From Salinibacter ruber DSM 13855 (GTDB taxonomy: Bacteria > Bacteroidota > Rhodothermia > Rhodothermales > Salinibacteraceae), in NCBI RefSeq assembly GCF_000013045.1, contig NC_007677.1, positions 620,001 to 684,000 of the forward strand: a DNA stretch of 64,000 bases, read 5' to 3'. The notes beneath the pieces were generated by a model that saw nothing but the letters and a program-made list of their open reading frames with translations, was not told where the DNA came from and searched no databases. Positions 61,173 through 64,000 of this stretch are shown here, one piece after another. The first letter of the stretch is position 1; the number at the start of each line of letters is the position of its first letter. The position numbers and the translations under genes were made by a program.

Positions 61173-62804
61173 ATGATGGCTTCTTCCGACGCTGAAGCAC
61201 TGTGCCCCCCCGTCCTTACGGCGGGTGCCATGCAGGCGGCCGACCGCTACACGATTGAGGAGTACGGCCTGCCCAGCTTTACGCTCATGGAGACGGCCGG
61301 TCGGGGCTGTGCCGCGCGCATCCAGGACGCCTACGGGCCCCTGGAGGACGAGGCCGTGGTGGTGCTCTGCGGCAAGGGCAACAACGGCGGGGACGGGCTC
61401 GTCGTGGCGCGGCACCTCGTGACCGACGGGGCGCGGGTACACGTCGTCCTGGCGAGCGCCCCCGACGAGCTGAGCGACGACGCGGCCCACAATCTGTCGC
61501 TGCTGCGGCAACTCCAGGCGGACGGGGCGGTCGGGGAGCGACTGACCATCGGGGAGCTGGAGGACGTGGAGACACTGACGGCCGCGGTGGCGCCGCTTCG
61601 GCCTCGCCTCTACGTCGACGCGCTCCTGGGGACGGGGCTCACGAGCGACGTGCGGGAGCCCATCCGCAGCCTCGTGACGTGGGTGAATGGGCGGACGGCG
61701 CCGACGGTGGCCCTCGACGTGCCCACCGGCCTCCACAGCGACACCGGGGCGGTTCTTGGCGTCGCCGTCCGGGCCGACCGCACGGCGACGATGGCCGCGC
61801 CGAAGGTGGGCCTGCGGGTCGGCGAGGGGCCCACGCGGGCCGGAACCGTCGAGGTCGTCGATATTGGCATGCCTCCGTTCGTGCTCGACCGTGCCGCGGA
61901 GAAGCCGGGCTGCGTGCGCGAGACGACCGACGCGGCGGTGCGGGCGTGGTGGCCGGCACGAGACCCCGACGCTTACAAATACAGTGTCGGGACGGCTCTG
62001 ATCGTCGGGGGGGCGCCTCCGTTTGCGGGGGCGCCGGTCATGGCGGCAAAGGCGGCGGGGCGCAGCGGCGCCGGGTACGTGCGGTGTGCGGGGCCGGAGA
62101 CCATCCACGCGACGCTCGCCGGGGCCCTCACGACGATTCCCACCCTTCCACTCCCGACCGGGGACGACGACGGCATTGCCCCAGACGCGGCCCTCGATGC
62201 GCTGGCCGAGGCCGCAGACACTGCGGACGCTATTCTCGTGGGGCCGGGCCTCGGGCGCGCCCCGGGAACGGCACAGTTCGTGCGACGACTGGTGCGGACG
62301 GTCGATACGCCCCTTGTGCTCGACGCCGACGGCCTCAACGCACTGGCCGGTCACATCGATGAGTTGGCCGACCAGCGACAGGCGCCGTGGGTCTTGACGC
62401 CGCACGCCGGGGAGTTCCGGCGGCTTGCGGGGGAGGAGGGGGCCCTCACCGACCGGGTGCGCGCCGCACAAACCTACGCGGAGCGGTGGGACGCCGTGTG
62501 TCTGCTGAAAGGCATGCCGAGCGTCGTTGCCGGGCCGACCGGTCGGACCGTCCTCGGAAGCATTGCCACGCCGGCCCTGGCGACGGCGGGCACGGGCGAC
62601 GTGCTGGCCGGCCAGTGCGTGGGGCTCATGGCCCAGGGGCTGTCGCCGCTCAATGCTGCCGCGGCGGCCCTGCACGTGGGCGGGGCCGCGGCCGAGCGGT
62701 ACGGCGCCACCCACGACCCCCGGTCGATGGTGGCGACCGACCTGCTCGACATGATACCCCGTGTGGCCGCCGAACGGTTCGGAGAGGGGCGTCGGCAGAG
62801 GTAA
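61173..62804 (+). CDS. nnr: bifunctional NAD(P)HX epimerase/dehydratase
   Basis: A 543-residue metabolite-repair enzyme. The N-terminal YjeF_N domain (to about 230) has VVVLCGKGNNGGDGLVVARH and DALLGTGL; it epimerises hydrated NAD(P)H. The C-terminal YjeF/ribokinase-like domain has GAGYVRCAGPE, PLVLDADGLNALAG, TPHAGEFRRLAGEEG, LLKGMPSVVAGPTGR and the catalytic TAGTGDVLAG; it dehydrates NAD(P)HX using ADP or ATP. Full fused length is present. ATG 61173 gives MMASSDAEALCPP; its gene follows the Ig lipoprotein by 44 bases. Confidence 0.95.
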   Translation: MMASSDAEALCPPVLTAGAMQAADRYTIEEYGLPSFTLMETAGRGCAARIQDAYGPLEDEAVVVLCGKGNNGGDGLVVARHLVTDGARVHVVLASAPDELSDDAAHNLSLLRQLQADGAVGERLTIGELEDVETLTAAVAPLRPRLYVDALLGTGLTSDVREPIRSLVTWVNGRTAPTVALDVPTGLHSDTGAVLGVAVRADRTATMAAPKVGLRVGEGPTRAGTVEVVDIGMPPFVLDRAAEKPGCVRETTDAAVRAWWPARDPDAYKYSVGTALIVGGAPPFAGAPVMAAKAAGRSGAGYVRCAGPETIHATLAGALTTIPTLPLPTGDDDGIAPDAALDALAEAADTADAILVGPGLGRAPGTAQFVRRLVRTVDTPLVLDADGLNALAGHIDELADQRQAPWVLTPHAGEFRRLAGEEGALTDRVRAAQTYAERWDAVCLLKGMPSVVAGPTGRTVLGSIATPALATAGTGDVLAGQCVGLMAQGLSPLNAAAAALHVGGAAAERYGATHDPRSMVATDLLDMIPRVAAERFGEGRRQR

Positions 62805-62855
62805 ATCTCGCGCCTTCCCTGAAATTTCTGTTTCTCCCTGATACGCCTCCGCCCG

Positions 62856-63269
62856 ATGCGCATTCTGTCGTCCCTCCGCACCGTTCACTACCGCCTTCTT
62901 GCGACGCTCTGGACGGTCGGCATTCTCGTTGCGTTGACCCTCCCCACCGGAAGCATGCCGGACGCCCAGGCCACTGGTCTCGACAAGGTCGTGCACGCGG
63001 GGCTCTTCGCCGGATTCGGAATTCTCTGGCTGCGCGGCCTGTGCCCGCCGGACACCGAGAGGCTCTCGGCGTGCTTTCGTCGGCGCGGCGGAATGTTTTT
63101 CGTCGGGGGGCTGCTGTTTGCGGTGGGAACGGAGGTGTACCAGCACCTGCTGCCCGTCCAGCGGATGGCGGATCCCTACGACGTCACGGCGGACCTCCTC
63201 GGGTTCGGCGTTGCATTTGTAGGATACTACGTCTACCATGTGCGTCGGACGGATCGGGCATCGGCCTAG
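62856..63269 (+). CDS. VanZ-like membrane protein
   Basis: A 137-residue membrane protein with four helices. LATLWTVGILVALTLPTGSMP opens it, GLDKVVHAGLFAGFGILWLR contains the His typical of VanZ-like proteins, and TEVYQHLLPVQRMADPYDVTADLLG is the family's acidic/His block near the last helices. VanZ is named from teicoplanin resistance, but most homologues are of unknown function. It lies 51 bases after nnr, likely the same transcript. Confidence 0.85.
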   Translation: MRILSSLRTVHYRLLATLWTVGILVALTLPTGSMPDAQATGLDKVVHAGLFAGFGILWLRGLCPPDTERLSACFRRRGGMFFVGGLLFAVGTEVYQHLLPVQRMADPYDVTADLLGFGVAFVGYYVYHVRRTDRASA

Positions 63270-63463
63270 GCCGTGGCGCTACACTGGAGGGCAGGCGGGC
63301 CGACGGGGCCCCTCGGCGAGCCCGATCCGCGTGACGGGGGCGCCCCAAAGATGAAACATCGAGAAAGGGCCGGTGTATTCATTTTCGTCTCGCGTATTGC
63401 TCAGCATCCGGCCGTGTGTCCGCGCGGCGGTACTCGCATCGTCTCACAACAAGGTGACCCACC

Positions 63464-64000
63464 ATGGCCTTGCGCAAGGAAGAAGGGGCGGATCTACGCA
63501 AACAGTACCCGCTGTACGTAGAGATCGGCCTGGTTCTCTCGCTTACGCTCCTCATCGTGGCCTTCCGGGCCGACTTCTCGAACGAAAGCTCGTTCCAGGT
63601 CCAGATGGAGGAGCAGGAGACCGTGGACATGAAGCAGATCCAGCAGACCCAGCAGGAGAAGGAGCCGCCGCCGCCCCCGAAGCCCCCGGTGCCCCAGGAG
63701 GTGCCGAACAACGAAGTTATCGAGAATGAGACCGACTTCGACGCCTCGCTCGACATGGACGAGCGGCTGGACACCAGTCAAGGGCCGCCCGACGACGGGG
63801 AAGAGGAGGAGGAAGAGGAGCAGGAAATCTTTATGGTCGTCGAGAACCAACCCGAGTTGGTCGGCGGCATGAGGGCGCTCCAGCAGTCGGTCGAGTACCC
63901 CGAATTTGCGAAGAAGGCCGGCATCGAGGGGCGCGTGATCGTTCAGTTCGTCGTGGACGAGCAGGGCAACGTGAAGAACCCAAAGGTGACACGGGGCGTC
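63464..64000 (+). CDS. TonB-family energy transducer, 3' end outside window
   Basis: The first 179 codons of a TonB protein, cut by the window end. A cytoplasmic tail (MALRKEEGADLRKQYP) precedes the membrane helix YVEIGLVLSLTLLIVAF, then a short proline stretch [14 protein letters not shown], and an unusually acidic linker with a run of seven Glu near residue 125. The C-terminal domain starts ENQPELVGGMRALQQSVEYP with the FAKKAGIEGRVIVQFVVDEQ and continues past the window. TonB links the proton motive force to outer-membrane receptors. The acidic linker fits a high-salt periplasm. Confidence 0.9.
   Translation, partial: MALRKEEGADLRKQYPLYVEIGLVLSLTLLIVAFRADFSNESSFQVQMEEQETVDMKQIQQTQQEKEPPPPPKPPVPQEVPNNEVIENETDFDASLDMDERLDTSQGPPDDGEEEEEEEQEIFMVVENQPELVGGMRALQQSVEYPEFAKKAGIEGRVIVQFVVDEQGNVKNPKVTRGV

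Noticed and set aside
59146..61200. Long minus-strand frame opposite the Ig-like lipoprotein, and another at 60960-63239 opposite nnr
   Set aside because: Arg/Pro/Gly-rich antisense products without domains; plus-strand genes have lipobox and enzyme motifs.

Overview
The window is a GC-rich (roughly two thirds G+C), densely coded bacterial chromosome segment. Proteins are acidic and rich in Asp/Glu. Gene content fits an aerobic halophilic member of the Bacteroidota/Rhodothermota, most probably Salinibacter or a close relative: a succinate dehydrogenase with two membrane anchors, a Reg_prop/Y_Y_Y hybrid sensor kinase, a histidine kinase that reads like a haloarchaeal one, AlgH, MurJ, TonB and Ig-like lipoproteins. 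Species assignment is inference from family content, not from a database search.

Layout. 1-7011: a ZapE/AFG1-like ATPase (cut by the window edge), typA/bipA, an AP2-domain protein, a CbpA-type DnaJ and a biotin carboxylase. 7012-10412: an accessory island with a bactofilin, a ParM-like actin ATPase whose phosphate-1 motif lies at the C-terminus instead of the N-terminus (an apparent circular permutation), and an AT-rich gene-free stretch. 10413-20341: two multi-PAS histidine kinases separated by 1.35 kb without a recognisable gene. 20562-27890: an RND efflux operon (TetR, lipoprotein TolC-like channel, membrane fusion protein, pump) interrupted by a four-helix-bundle (IVP/S23-like) gene that is flanked by short-word repeats. 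28194-33866: cyclophilin, then a SAM-I riboswitch with terminator and an extra start-proximal hairpin, leading metY-metX-aspartokinase-homoserine dehydrogenase. 34039-38031: a periplasmic-propeller hybrid kinase. 38694-43668: sdhC-sdhD-sdhA-sdhB and citrate synthase, all on the minus strand. 44474-53846: housekeeping genes on the plus strand (RNase G, MBL hydrolase, aroQ, YdjM-like, murJ, algH, an isolated nuoI, DinB-like, holA). 54108-64000: an anti-sigma-like protein, tRNA-Val(CAC), a DUF3177 membrane protein, LMW phosphatase, a TrmH methyltransferase, glutamate dehydrogenase, an Ig-like lipoprotein, NAD(P)HX repair enzyme, a VanZ-like protein and a TonB protein cut by the window end.

How they work together. 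The methionine cluster makes a SAM-controlled route from aspartate through homoserine and O-acetylhomoserine to homocysteine (aspartate-semialdehyde dehydrogenase is not here). The sdh/gltA block is TCA-cycle supply. The TetR gene and its downstream pump genes form one unit with a palindromic operator upstream. Several intergenic spaces carry inverted arms built from short degenerate words (GCGTATT, CGTTGAA, GTTGAGAG); these are a recurring, unexplained feature of the window.

The most interesting signals are the permuted actin next to a bactofilin, the double-layered control region in front of metY, a cysteine-free RNase E/G in which a coiled coil sits where the Zn-link should be, and the IVP gene cassette inside the efflux operon.
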